This document shows positions 10,901 through 21,662 of a DNA stretch of 64,000 nt, piece after piece. Both the position numbers and the translations under genes were made by a program. Source of the stretch: Rhododendron vialii (lineage: Eukaryota; Streptophyta; Magnoliopsida; Ericales; Ericaceae); assembly GCF_030253575.1 (NCBI RefSeq), contig NC_080569.1, forward strand, positions 2,128,001-2,192,000. The letters run 5' to 3'. The notes below the pieces were generated by a model. It saw only the letters and a program-made list of their open reading frames with translations. It was not told where the DNA came from and did not search any database. Each line of letters begins with the position of its first letter. Position 1 is the stretch's first letter.

Positions 10901-11884
10901 GCAAGATTCATCATCACCCAGATAAACTTTTCCAAAGTTTCCCTGCACATAATTCTGTAGCACATCCATGCGTGAAGTAGCATGGAATGAGGCTCCCGAG
11001 TCTACAATCCAAGACTCATCGCGAGAATCCAGCGAACAAATCAAGGCTTCATTATCCGATTCCTCAGAAACATTTACAGTGTTCTTACCCCCCTGATTAT
11101 TCCCGTTCTGCTGCTTTTTCGGTGGTGCCTTACAGTCTCGCTTCCAATGCCCCAACTGACCACAGTTCCAACAACCTTCAGGTTTCACTTCTCTAGTACG
11201 AGATTTACTCCTGCCCCTGTTCTTGGAACTCCCTCTTCCCTTGCCCTTGTTGCCTCCCCTATTTGCAGACCTGCCTCTGTCCTCTATACTAAGTGCTGAA
11301 CCCGAAGCAACATCCTCACCTGATGCTCTCCTCCTAGCCTCTTCTCCTAATATCAATCCAGTAACATCCTCCAATTTAATTGTTGCAGACCCGGAGGAAT
11401 TACTCACTGCCACGACAAGTCCATTCCAACTTTCTGGCAAACTCGATAGTAGAACAAGAGCTCTAATCTCATCATCAAAATTAATACCCACGGATTCTAA
11501 CTGATTCGTGACCGTATTAAATTCATTCAGATGTTCAGCAACAATAGAGTTTTCAGGCATCTTTAGGTTAAACAATTTTTTCATAAGATATACCTTGTTC
11601 ACCGCAGAAGGTTTCTCGTACATCTTTTCTAGGGCTTTGAACAAATCTGCTGTAGTCTTTTCTTTGGCAATATTCGACGCAACCGACGGCGCGAGGCTCA
11701 ATCGCACAGTCCCCAAAGCTTTGCGATCCAAAATATCCCAATCTGCTTGCTTTATGCTTTCTGGTTTTGTGCCACTGATCGGATGATATAGATCCTTCTG
11801 ATACAAAATATCCTCCATCTGCATCTTCCAGAAAGCATAGTTTGTACCATTGAACTTCTCGATCTTGTATTTTTCTTCAGCCAT
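7991..11884 (-). CDS. Copia Gag-Pol polyprotein (1,297 residues)
   Basis: Encodes all retrotransposon proteins in one frame. I chose the start at 11884 (MAEEKYKIEKF), just downstream of the primer-binding site; the open frame runs back into the LTR without another plausible start. Domain order: N-terminal Gag (about 1-200); a CCHC zinc knuckle at C238, C241, H246 and C251; aspartic protease WIVDSGAS with D295; a GAG-pre-integrase zinc region with HRRLGH; integrase core D484, D547 and E583 (a DD35E arrangement); reverse transcriptase with YVDDM at 978-982; and C-terminal RNase H ending near KHIDIKYHFIRS. No stop or frameshift is present and every catalytic residue checked is in place. The element could therefore be autonomous. 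It is not a host gene. Confidence 0.96.
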   Translation of the reverse strand: MAEEKYKIEKFNGTNYAFWKMQMEDILYQKDLYHPISGTKPESIKQADWDILDRKALGTVRLSLAPSVASNIAKEKTTADLFKALEKMYEKPSAVNKVYLMKKLFNLKMPENSIVAEHLNEFNTVTNQLESVGINFDDEIRALVLLSSLPESWNGLVVAVSNSSGSATIKLEDVTGLILGEEARRRASGEDVASGSALSIEDRGRSANRGGNKGKGRGSSKNRGRSKSRTREVKPEGCWNCGQLGHWKRDCKAPPKKQQNGNNQGGKNTVNVSEESDNEALICSLDSRDESWIVDSGASFHATSRMDVLQNYVQGNFGKVYLGDDESCNIIGKGDVYMTQTDGTVLKLKDVRHVPSLTRNLISVGQLSEGGVVTSFTSDAWKMSKGALVVARGKKEGTLYVSSGTYCSIAVAASVVNCTTWHRRLGHMSEKGMKVMLSKGKLPGCKSLDLDFCEDCIFGKQRKVSFTKVAKTLKLEKLELVHTDVWGPSQVSSLGGSCYFVTFIDDATRKLWVYFLKHKSDVFGVFKNWKALVENETGKKLKCLKSDNGGEYCDGEFEAYCAANGIRRLKTIPKKPRQNGVAERMNRTILERARSMRLHAGLPKQFWADAVNTAAYLINRGPSVPLNNGLPEETWSGKEVNLSHLRVFGCMAYMHIESSDRGKLDAKSRKCVFIGYGTDSYGYRLYDFENRKTRRSMDVVFNESVLYRNRQNQPDEAKENSDFVEFEGIPDSNVLQSQDINIQPTPQADPQTPPLRRSTRTVKPPMRYSPALHYLLLTDSGEPECFKEALQVETRGEWERAMDDEMDSLSSNQTWDLVQLPKGKRALHNKWVYRLKEESDGSKRYKARLVVKGFEQKPGIDYTEIFSPVVKICTIRCVLNIVAVENLHLEQLDVKTAFLHGDLEEDIYMNQPEGFVVNGKEDQVCKLRRSLYGLKQAPRQWYKRFDTFMTNTGFSRCHGDHCCYFKKLGKSYLILLLYVDDMVVAGSSMDEIANLKAQLSREFAMKDLGSAKKILGMRISRDRVNRKLKLSQEEYVEKVLKRFNMEGAKPVSTPLASHFKLSREKGAVTDEEKNYMAKVPYASAVGSLMYAMVSTRPDIAQAVGVVSRFMANPGKEHWEAVKWILRYLRGTSDLALCFGGSDICLQGYVDSDLAGDIDSRKSTTGYVFTLGSAAVDWVSRLQKIVTISTTEAEYVAATEACKEMVWLRSFMKELGKEHDNCKLFSDSQSAIHLAKNAAFHSRTKHIDIKYHFIRSLLEDGQFTLEKIHTRDNPADMFTKVVTVEKLKSCSASVGLQA

Positions 11885-11913
11885 TGTGTAAACCCTTGAC
11901 CTCCTAACCCGGA

Positions 11914-11925
11914 GCTCTGATACCA
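11914..11925 (-). promoter_or_regulatory. Retrotransposon primer-binding site (tRNA-iMet)
   Basis: On the minus strand TGGTATCAGAGC lies two bases after the end of the 5' LTR. This is the standard complement to the 3' end of plant initiator methionine tRNA used to prime minus-strand cDNA. Confidence 0.92.
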
Positions 11926-11927
11926 GT

Positions 11928-12270
11928 TGTTGGGGATTCGAACGTCCAAACCCACAAGCAAACGCACACAATCGAAGAACAAATCAAGAACAGAAAACAA
12001 TATAAAGTAAGAAAAGAACAAGACACAGAGATTACGTGGTTCCGACTTAAGCTGATTGCTTAATCGTACGTCCACGGGGTGCTGGGGTGTTTCACTATGA
12101 TGAAAATATGTCAGAGTTTCAAAAAAGAGGCAGCCCTAGCTTTGCTTTTATATGTGCAAACAAGCTAATACTAGAAAACCCTAAAAAACGCTAAAACCTG
12201 CGTTGGGCGGGACCCAAAACCTTCCGGGTCATTTTTACTGCGACTCTAAAATTGTCTTCACATCTCAACA
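11928..12270 (-). repeat. 5' LTR of the copia element
   Basis: 343 bp, TG...CA ends. It should contain the promoter for the genomic RNA. It reads identical to the LTR at 7570-7912 and is flanked on its outer side by the ATATA duplication. Confidence 0.95.
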
Positions 12271-13640
12271 ATATACACACACACACACCCGTTACATAGG
12301 AGACTTTCACCTTATTCGGAAATCGGTTTATCCGGAGAGACTTGCTTGAGGGTCGATGGCGGGAAACCAAATTGTGGCAGGCCCGTCAAAGCCTAAAGGC
12401 TACCGATCTCAATTATATGTACGGGTTCAAACTTCTGAATAAGCCCAAACGTTTTAGGTCCAAACGAAATTGGGATTTCAAATTAGGTTCACTTTGACCT
12501 TTTTGGGAAAATGACGAATACTTGCTAATGACATTTTCAAGATTAACAAATGTTCTCAACATGTCCTTGACGAGTATTAATTATCAAAATACGTATTGGA
12601 CAATCATTTTCCCGACCTTTTTTTCCAAAAATTAGTGGGCCTTCTAACTTTGGGAAAATGAATCAAAAACATTACAAGTGGGCTGGAATGAAATCAAGTG
12701 TGGGTTCAAGAGCCGATTGTTTGCCATCGGGCATTTGGGCCAGTAGCATAGCGAGGCCTAAATACCCATGGGAGAAGCCTCGGCTTCGAGTAGACGGAGT
12801 TACATTCAGCCTGCTATTAGCAAACTAACTTACTAAGCCACTGACGCTACTTGTAACCCCTACGAAAGCCAACATATTTCAAAGAATTTTGGTATAATTA
12901 GGTTTTTTTTGTCTCGTTCATAAACTATAAGACGGAAACAAGATCCTTGACTTATATATTATAATATATCATCAAAATCAGCAAGGGAACAAGGGAGAGT
13001 AATTTTACTTTTATTAGTAACCATCAATGAATTTTGAATGATCATGGTACGTAGCTATATATTGCAGCTCAATTTAACAATAATTAATAATCTTACATTA
13101 CAGTACGATACTTAAAAATAATGATTTCACTGTCCCAAAATCAAATCTAAACCTTATGCGTTATACTTTTTTTTTGTATTATTTGTGTCGTTAAATTTCG
13201 TAGATATCTGCAAGTGTTTATTAATTTATTTTTCCTTAGTTAACCTCTTCCTCAAATAACTATAGGTATACTTCAGTTTTGAGCCCAATCAAAGGAAGAA
13301 AAAAAAAAGATACACCTTTCTCTTTTGTTTTCCTGCAGTCATTATCATCACTTTCATCATTATTATATTGAAAGTTTACATAAATATTAGTCCAAGATAC
13401 CTTTTCTTTCGTAATTGAAGTTTACATTAGTACTAATACGTACTACTATAATCATATAATTAGAGGGAATGGTGGCGATAATGTTGGAGATGTTCACGTA
13501 ACAAATTTAGTGATGACGTAGCTCGTGACTCTCTCTCTCTGCCTCAGTCAGTACAGAAATGGGTCAAACTGTATCTAACCAACCACTAACCCGACATAAC
13601 TAGTGATGCACTCCTCCATGAAAGAGCTTGGTTACCCTTT

Positions 13641-13644
<4 letters not shown>

Positions 13645-13673
<29 letters not shown>

Positions 13674-13680
13674 TGTGTAC

Positions 13681-13732
<52 letters not shown>
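13645..13732. repeat. Compound (GA)n-(GT)n-(GA)n microsatellite
   Basis: A GA run of about 28 bases is followed by GTGTGTAC, then a GT run of about 20 bases, then a second GA run of about 30 bases ending at GAATTG. Confidence 0.95.
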
Positions 13733-13735
<3 letters not shown>

Positions 13736-14752
13736 GTACTAGTACTTAACTGTAATGGACGGTGATGATATTATTAGTATAAAAAAGTAAAGCTGGATTG
13801 TGATCACCACGTATAGATGCTCAGCCATGACTGCCTGACTTTAATGCCTTATGCTTTTTAAATGGTACAAATCTTACAAGTATTATAAAAATTGCACTAA
13901 CATAATTTTTTTGGGTTCTAAATAATCGCTTTATTAATTGTGGAGCACATTCATTGAACAGGGGCTAGGGTTTTGAGTATCTCCGTACCAAATTAGCAAT
14001 TAGTATAAAAAATAATAATAAAATGTTAGCTTAATTAGTGGAGGGTGGAGGTGCACCCAGCCCCGTGCAACCCCCCACACTAAATTTAACTTTACTTTTT
14101 CCCTCTGAGGACTACAACTACACTATTTATTTCGGCTTAATTGTTACTCTTCGTCATTGAAAATATATAGCTATTTGTACCCCTTTTTTTCTTTCTCTTT
14201 TGGTAATTTAGCATGTTCCGGGCCAACTCATGTACTTATAAAATGTGTAGACAAAGAAATCGGCTATGTATTGATCGCAAAAAGTACGTTTACATCGGTG
14301 AGGTTCAAGCTTCTTAAAAATCTTGAGCATTCATACACTTTCTATATATGGCTGAAGTGTGTTGATTTACAATTGATGGGGAAAAAAAAAACACACGAAA
14401 TTGGTCTAGCTATAGTATTTTTTTTTTGAAATGAGTCTAGCTATAGTATTTATTCCTACAATCCAAAAATTCACTGAACCTAGCTAGCTCCCTTAACAGG
14501 AAGTTTTTATTTTTTACCGTCATTATGGGAATATAAATAATATCTCAATGACCAGTTGTCACCATATATATTTTTCTTTATTGTCAGGATTGTATTTAGT
14601 CAGGCAAGAACATACTTAATTATATATATCGCTAACAATTCCATTGTGTTGCATTGCAACGACATGAGATCGAACAGCGATCCCATGGAAACCCGACACG
14701 AAAACTAAATGGCGAAAAATGCAAAATTAGGATGGAGAAATATTATCAAGGG

Positions 14753-14804
<52 letters not shown>
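14753..14804. repeat. (CT)n microsatellite
   Basis: Uninterrupted CT repeat of about 50 bases. Confidence 0.95.
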
Positions 14805-14805
<1 letters not shown>

Positions 14806-17128
14806 GAGAGTTGCAATCTTTTGATAAGAAAAGAAAAACATGTGATTATTCTCACTTTCTGATGTATGCATATACGTAGCACTAGTTAGAAACCAACTTT
14901 TGTATTTTGAGTGGTGTTTTCATCAGCAACTCTTAAGACTTTCATGATTTTAAAGAATACAATTAAAAATAAGAAAACCCCACCGGGAAATCTACAAAAT
15001 AGCCACTTCCAAAATTAAGCCTATAGACAGACTGTTGTATATATGTTTGTATCTGTACATATTGATGATGGAAATGGTACTTGCTAAAACTAAGAAAGTT
15101 TGCATCTGTTTTGTTGCTTTCACATCTTGTATTATCTTTTACCTAAAGGTTGGCTTAACTAGTAGCAACTGCAAATATTAGTGTCCAGGCTAGGCTCGAG
15201 ATTAGGAGATTCACCAGAGATTTTGCTCTTGCTGCCTAACTCAAAAAAGAAAAGGATAGAGGTGCCCGTAGTCCGTAGACCGAGTGTCTGATCGTCCAAC
15301 CGAACAAAAAGATTAGTCTCTCGTAAACACAACTTTCTAGTTTTACTCCTACCGAAAGATGATGACTTTCTAAACTTGGCAGCGAGAGTTTTTTCTAAAA
15401 AATTCTCTGGTTTCGGTGTGAACCAATTTTCAAGGGTTCCGTGGACATCCGGTAAGAAGAAAATCTTGCGTATCTTAAGGGGGGGTGGGGAAAACATTTA
15501 TGAATGAATATGTTTCACCTGTAGTTGTAAGACTTGTAGGGATCCATTTACTGAGATTTCAATTTGTTAGAAAAAAGCTACCAAGGAGAGTATTCTTTCT
15601 TCCTGCATTTTGTTGTTTTGTGGGGGAATAAAAAGAAACAATGGACCGATGAATTCACTAGAAGGAAGGTAGAGAAAAGGACAAAATGAGAAATAGTGGG
15701 TAGAGAGAGAGAGAGAGAGAGAGAGACTTGGTGTAGAGATTTAACACATTGAATAACCCCTTTTTTCCACTTGGGTAGGATTGACCCAATCGACACAAGA
15801 AGCCAAACGGTGTTCCTAGTTGTTGACCTAACGCAGAAGCTGCCAAACCCCTTGTGGGCCATAGAGATACAATACACCATATGTATCTACACCTATCATT
15901 ATGCAGAGTAAGAGAGAGACATGGGAAAGAGAGCGAAAAGTGTAGCCCCACAGTCCGGTCGGTGAATTTTCTCTCCACACAATCAATTAGAATTCGATTT
16001 TTGGGGTAAATCGCATGAAAATAATTTTTGTGAGTTTTTTTTTATAGCAGCGTGGATGAGCAGCCTTTAACCGAACCATGAAAAAAATTAATCGAAGTGT
16101 GCATAAACTGATCTCGACAACTCTAGCCGTCGACGAAAAAGGAGGAGAGAGAGGGGAGTGGGGAGGGTGGAAGTATCACGGCAAAATGTTTGGTTTTGGT
16201 ATGTTGTGTTTGTGTGTGGCACATGCTTAGCCACCTCCATATGCGACAAGTAATGCGTCCAAACACAAGAAAGCCACTGGCGTGCTACTCTTTCTTTCTC
16301 TCCCCTTTATAACGTGCAATATAATAGTATGTTAGATTCCACTCTCTTTAATAAAACCCAACTTATACTTTTTCATTAAGGCACTAAACATCTCTCCTTC
16401 ATTAATCGAGCTGTCTTGGTTAGTTTACGCCCATTTCGATTGATTTTTAATATATCACGGTCGGTTAAAAGAATTCAATTAAAGTTGGGACTCTATTAAG
16501 TACGGATTGACCTCGAAAATTAATAGCGCGTTGGAGATTTTGAATTTAAGATTTAGGTGAGAGCAAATCATATTGTCTGGTCTACCAAAACTTATCCCTT
16601 GGGGTTAAGATCGTAAACCTATTAATCAAAATGTTAATGCTATTAATTCTCATGCGTCTAGCAACTTTATTTCACCAAATATGTGATTTTTCCTCCGTTT
16701 TGATTTTATCTTGTAAATCAAACAATTCTTATGCCAACAGTAAGAAATTCTAAACCGTAAAAATTTTCTGCTAACTGAAAAGAAAAAAAAAAAAGAAGAG
16801 AGAGAGAGAGATCATGAAATTTTTTTTCTTAGGGGCAGGGGCATGAGTAATTTTAACTTTTGGGGGGTCAAAACGAATAATTTCATTTGTTGACAATGGA
16901 GCACTGATGAAAGGGCGCCAACAGTACTTTTAGAAAAAAAGACGTAAGAATCTTAGGATTACTATATTCGTCCTTTTATCCTTTTTCCTCATCTCCAACA
17001 AAAAATTGAAAGAATCCCATTGGCTTCAAGTACGATTACGAATGTGACCCTACTGTGTATCGCATGTGTCCCTCTATTTATGTATGTATGTATATGTATT
17101 GTGAATCTATTACTATATGTTATTGTAC

Positions 17129-17527
17129 TCAGTGACGGAACCAGAATTTTGTAAACGTGGGGACCGAACTATGGACAAGATTTTGAAATTTCAAGGTTCA
17201 GAAATCTAATAGTTTGTTTAGTTTAGATTTTGAAGGAGGTTTTTTAAGTAGTAAGTAGAGAGGGATAGAAAGAGGAATGAGATAAATAATTGAGGGAAAA
17301 ACTTGCGAGAGACCGTGACGCAGAAAGAAAAATTGGGTTTTGGATCCAAAACGAACACATTTTTAAAGAATTTAAATGTCTAAATAGCACTTAATACAAA
17401 ATACAATATTTAGGTGTTATTAACAAAAAAAATGCTAATATTAATATTAAAATTAAAAAAAAAAAAACTCACCCGAAAGGACGCGGGGGCCGTGGCCCCC
17501 ATATGACCACACATAGATCCGTCATTG
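17129..17527. mobile_element. Non-autonomous dispersed repeat, copy 1
   Basis: Starts near CAGTGACGGAACCAGAATTT and ends near GGGGGCCGTGGCCCCC plus AGATCCGTCATTG, so the two ends are inverted TGACGGA copies. A related copy lies at 57115-57660 with the same opening (TTTTGTA, GGGGCCGAAC, TTTTGAAAT, AAGGTTC) and the same GGCC-rich end. Two diverged copies sharing both ends in one window mark a dispersed family. It has no coding capacity and its superfamily is not determined. Confidence 0.65.
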
Positions 17528-17971
17528 ATTGTACTGTTACGGAAATTCTGTCAAGCACTCCTTGGAAAGCGAGTACAGAGCATCCGATTTGGCCATTAAT
17601 CTCGGCAATCGACGGTTTGAATTTTTGTTGAGCAATCGACAACTCAAATTTGCATACGTTTGTATTCAATTCAAACCGTTTGTGCCGAAATAACGATTGG
17701 ATTGGCCGCCCTTTACGACTTTGCAGGGCTGCCACCCGAAAATACGCCTCACTTTCTTTTTCCTTGCAATGTTTGCTTGCTTCAATGACCTTTTCCATGC
17801 CTTTTCATGTTGCCACATGAATGAATAGGGTCAATATTATACTACTAATAAACTATGGAACCCTTCTATTCCTTTAAAAATATTGAATTGTTTGAAATAC
17901 CATGGATTTGGAAACTTGAATTAGCTTAATGCTCAGGTGAAGTTACCATTTTACCCTTATTTGATTAGTAA

Positions 17972-18552
17972 GGCTGCGTTCTTATAAACTTAATTTAAAT
18001 CTGAGAATTTTGTTCTTATTTGAATTTTTTTTCACTAAAGTTAGTTTTATGCCAAACTTTTATGGGTTATTGATTCGTCTCGACGAGAGGAATCGAAAAA
18101 GTAAATTTTTTTACTTTTACTCAAGTACTTTGAGAAATAACCACTTTTTAGTGCAAAAAATGACTTTTTTTTTGCTAAAATATGGATATTTCTCAAAGTA
18201 CTTGAGTAAAAGTAAAAAAGAAGAAGAAGAAACTATGTGTTCTCTTGGACTTAACTTAAATGTAAATTTTTTTCCTTATTTGAATTTTTAGTTTTGCTTC
18301 AAACTTTTGTGAATTGTTGATTTATTTCAATAAAAGGAATCAAAAAAGTAAAATTTTGACACTTTTAACCAAGTATTTTGAGAAATAACTACTTTTTAGT
18401 GCAAAAAAAAATAATTTTCAGATTACCTTCGTCAAGACAAACTAATAACCCATATAATTTTGGCACAAAACTAACAAATGCAAAAAAAAATTTAAATAAA
18501 AATAATTTTCAAATTTAAGTTAAAGTTTAAGTTAAGTCCAAGAGAATGCAGC
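17972..18552. mobile_element. Foldback (MITE-like) element with nested arms
   Basis: The ends are inverted: GGCTGCGTTCTTATAAACTT at the left, and GCTGCATTCTCTTGGACTTA when the right end is read on the minus strand. Inside, GTTATTGATTCGTCTCGACG recurs in inverted form near 18430-18455, and a further diverged copy lies at about 18235-18350. A strong central hairpin pairs about 18106-18142 with 18184-18220 (TACTCAAGTACTTTGAGAAA in both arms). It looks like one foldback element with a second diverged copy joined to it. Confidence 0.65.
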
Positions 18553-21308
18553 GTGACTGTACGAAACTACAGGGAGGGGGCGTGAGCGTAATATTTCAAA
18601 ATTCATACTACAGTAGTAGGAGTATTTAAAACAAAACGGGGAACGGGGGAACACTTTTGCACTTTCCGTGTTCAGCGGGTCCCACGTTCGTGTCTCACGA
18701 AAGATCTAATCAGAATCATCAAGTCCATCGAAGACGTGTCTAACGCCCAGTCCGTTTAATAGGGGTTTTGAAAAGGAAGGGTCCCACCACAGAACAGAGA
18801 GCGGACCATCGTATCGAACTCGATTTAAGAATACGACCAACAACGGCAGGGGTTCGGGGGGTTCGAGGGTTTTGGGGACGGTGTTTTCTTTTAGGGTGGG
18901 ACCCCTTCTTTATTTTTCCCTTATTTCAATTTTTTTTTTCTGGGGTTGCATTTGTTATTAGTCTCGCATTAAGTTTTTTTAGATTATTGATTTATGTCGA
19001 TGTCGATGGGAGTAATTGAAAAGATAAAAAAGTATGATCGAAACACAAATTTTTTTGAATAAGACAAAAATAAGCCAAAAGATTATCTTTTTGTTTTATA
19101 TTTGTCTTTATTTGAATATTTTGAATTCGGGTCACAGTTTTAATTTTTTGATTTCTCTCGCCGATATTAATTAATAATCTACAAATTTTGGACTCAAAAT
19201 TAACAAATAAGGAAAAAAAATTAGTAAAGACAAACGACATAAATTTTCAGAGACTTCAATTTATTTAAACCATATTTTTAAAATTTTCTACAAAAAAATA
19301 GCCTACTGGATATTGGTTAGGATTTTATCGATTTTCATCCTTTTACCAGGTTCGTTTAATGGTTTTATTATCTTATTTCTCTTCAATCATTAGTTTCATT
19401 TTTTTTTATCTTTTTCTATCATTATCTTTATTTTTAATCATTATTTTATTTCTCTCTATAATTATTATCTACAAATCTAAATTTAAAATCCTAAAATAAA
19501 CAGGATATTGTGGGGACGAAAATTGAATAAATAGACGAAGCATTTGTCAACTCTCGATAATTCGTGCAAAACTCCGAAATGGGTTGCAATCAAAGGGAGT
19601 ACCCTAGTTGGGGAAGTGTGGTGATGGGACTTCGACACGTGTCCGTAGATGTCGGTTTGATGATAAATACTCCTACTCCTACATACAGACCCCCGTGGAG
19701 ATACGACAAAATCCAAAGCGAAAGATGGGACTGGGATTAGATGAGAAAAGAGAGAGAGAGAGTACCCCTTTCCCTTTGGTTGGTCTCTGACAAAAAACAT
19801 GCCGTCACGCTAAAAGACAAACCACGTGTTGTACCTCCCCAACGTGGCATAATCCGGGCCTGGTTTGGGATTATCCACTGCACCCTCATAAACCTTCAAA
19901 ATTGCCTTCGTGTTTGGCCACTGCGCTCGTGTTCTCTATTCTCGTTTTTTTAGAGTTTTAGAGGATTGGATATGTTTTATAAATACTTTCACGCTAGTAC
20001 TTGAGCACACTTGTTATGTGAATTACTGTGGCATTCTTGAGGTGGTCATAAAATATTTGAGTAACATCGGACAATTTCAAACACATCTAATCAAAAAACA
20101 AATCTATATTCTAATCGGTGCTCTTTCCTCCTTTATTGTAGCCTTTCTTCTTCTTTTTTTGATAATATTGTATGCATTAATAGGATTAGTAAGGTGTTAC
20201 TAGGTTAAGTCCACTAGGGTTTCAGAGGCTATACATAGCTTTGAATTCCAAACATCCACGACGAAGCTCGAATCATAGCTTTTCACATGGGGAGAATAGA
20301 AGTTACCAACTGGGACAACAACCCAATGGTACTGTACCATTTTTGTTTGGAAAGATGACTTTGTACTACTCACTTTTTATCTTTCGCTCATCACACACAT
20401 TTTGACTGTGTTTGCTTTGGGCTTCTAAAACTAATTCTTTTCTCCGTGGCTAATTATTGTGCAGATTTCTCTATTTATCTTTCTCCATTCGTTACCTAAA
20501 AACATCGTCAAAATTTGTTCGATTTGGATTTTAAGAGAAATTTTTAAGAATAATAAGTAAAAAAAGATAGATAAAAAAAAAATTAATAAAAATCGTTCGC
20601 AAAAATTTCGAGTACCCCAAAGTCTCTTATAAAGTGATCACACATTTTTGTGCGGCTGAATGTGGGTTGGGGCAAAGCGCGTGGGGCACAGAGCAATAGT
20701 GTACTTTCCTGGTTTGGGAGGAGGGTAGGGCAGTTTGGTAAATTTGGTCGGGTTAATTTTTTCTCCGAGACGGAGGAGGCTTTTGTCGCGACGTACGTTG
20801 GCGTCGGCCGCACGCAGGTGAACTTATTGCCTTCTGTCCTTTCTTTCGTTTCTCTTTCGAGAAATCTAACAGGGTCCGGTTATCGACAGTTCAGTTTTCT
20901 CTACTTGCAGAAATACTATTCTATTACCACCTCAAATTTTTATATTTTCTTTTTCTTGACAAATTCCCTGTTTTAACTTGTCATTCTCCTCTTTCTTCTT
21001 CTTCTCGTTTTGTTTTACCAATTTTTTTATTTTGATGCTTAGGGGGTGTTTCTGGAAAAATTTGTAAATTTTTATTTGTGGTTGAGAAGTTGTTAGGTGT
21101 TTCTGGCAGTGAATAAGTTGTTGAGAAATATCAAGTTATTTCTGATAGTGAATAAATTGCTGATGGGTTTGTGAGTAGAGTTACTGTATTAAAAAATATT
21201 TTTGTTGACAACTATTTTGTTAATGAAAACAAGATGATCAAATGTTGAAACTTTTTTGTTAGTGAAAACGAGATGGTAAAATGCATTAAGTTTTTAGTAT
21301 TTTTTGTT

Positions 21309-21662
21309 CAGGGTGGTTCAAGGGACACCAAAAAAAACACCCCAATTCTCAATCTCATAGTTTCCGATCAAATTTTTAGGACCCAAACCGTTTAATGTGT
21401 GCAAAATGTGAATTTAAGTGTGCCCGCGATAAATTAGCAAAAAAAATGACCGGAAAAAGCTTGATTTGAGCAGTTTTTATTTAAACCGTTCAATAAAAAA
21501 CTGTTCGGATCAAGCCCTTCCCGGCCATTTTTTTTGCTGATATCTCGTGGATACCTTTAAAATCACGTTCTGATCACATTGAGCGGCTCGGATCATCAAA
21601 ATTTGATCGGAAACAATGAGGTGTTTTTTTAGGTTTTTTTTGGATGTCCCCGGAATCGCCCC
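21309..21662. mobile_element. Foldback MULE-type MITE with 10-bp TSD
   Basis: A 354-bp element made almost entirely of two inverted arms of about 170 bp meeting near 21488. Left end CAGGGTGGTTCAAGGGACAC; right end on the minus strand GGGGCGATTCCGGGGACATC. Shared internal blocks include TTTCCGATCAAATTTT and AGCAAAAAAAATG. The 10-bp sequence ATTTTTTGTT lies immediately outside both ends (21299-21308 and 21663-21672). A 9-10 bp duplication with long arms fits Mutator-like elements. Confidence 0.8.

Larger units (their letters stand above)
7570..12270 (-). mobile_element. Full-length Ty1/copia LTR retrotransposon
   Basis: A complete 4.7-kb element on the minus strand. Its LTRs are 343 bp each (7570-7912 and 11928-12270), begin TGTTGGGG and end CTCAACA, and read as identical. 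A 5-bp target-site duplication, ATATA, lies at 7565-7569 and 12271-12275. A primer-binding site matching initiator tRNA-Met (TGGTATCAGAGC, 11914-11925) sits two bases inside the 5' LTR, and a purine-rich tract (AAGTGGGAGAT) abuts the 3' LTR. One unbroken Gag-Pol frame fills the interior. Identical LTRs, an intact frame and a clean duplication point to very recent insertion. Domain order (integrase before reverse transcriptase) makes it copia, of the TNT1-like broad group. Confidence 0.97.

Noticed and set aside
15159..15497. 112-residue minus-strand frame
   Set aside because: No recognisable motif and no neighbouring exon.
20650..20976. 108-residue plus-strand frame with a GC-richer first half
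   Set aside because: No family match and no splice partner; the second half is AT-rich spacer.
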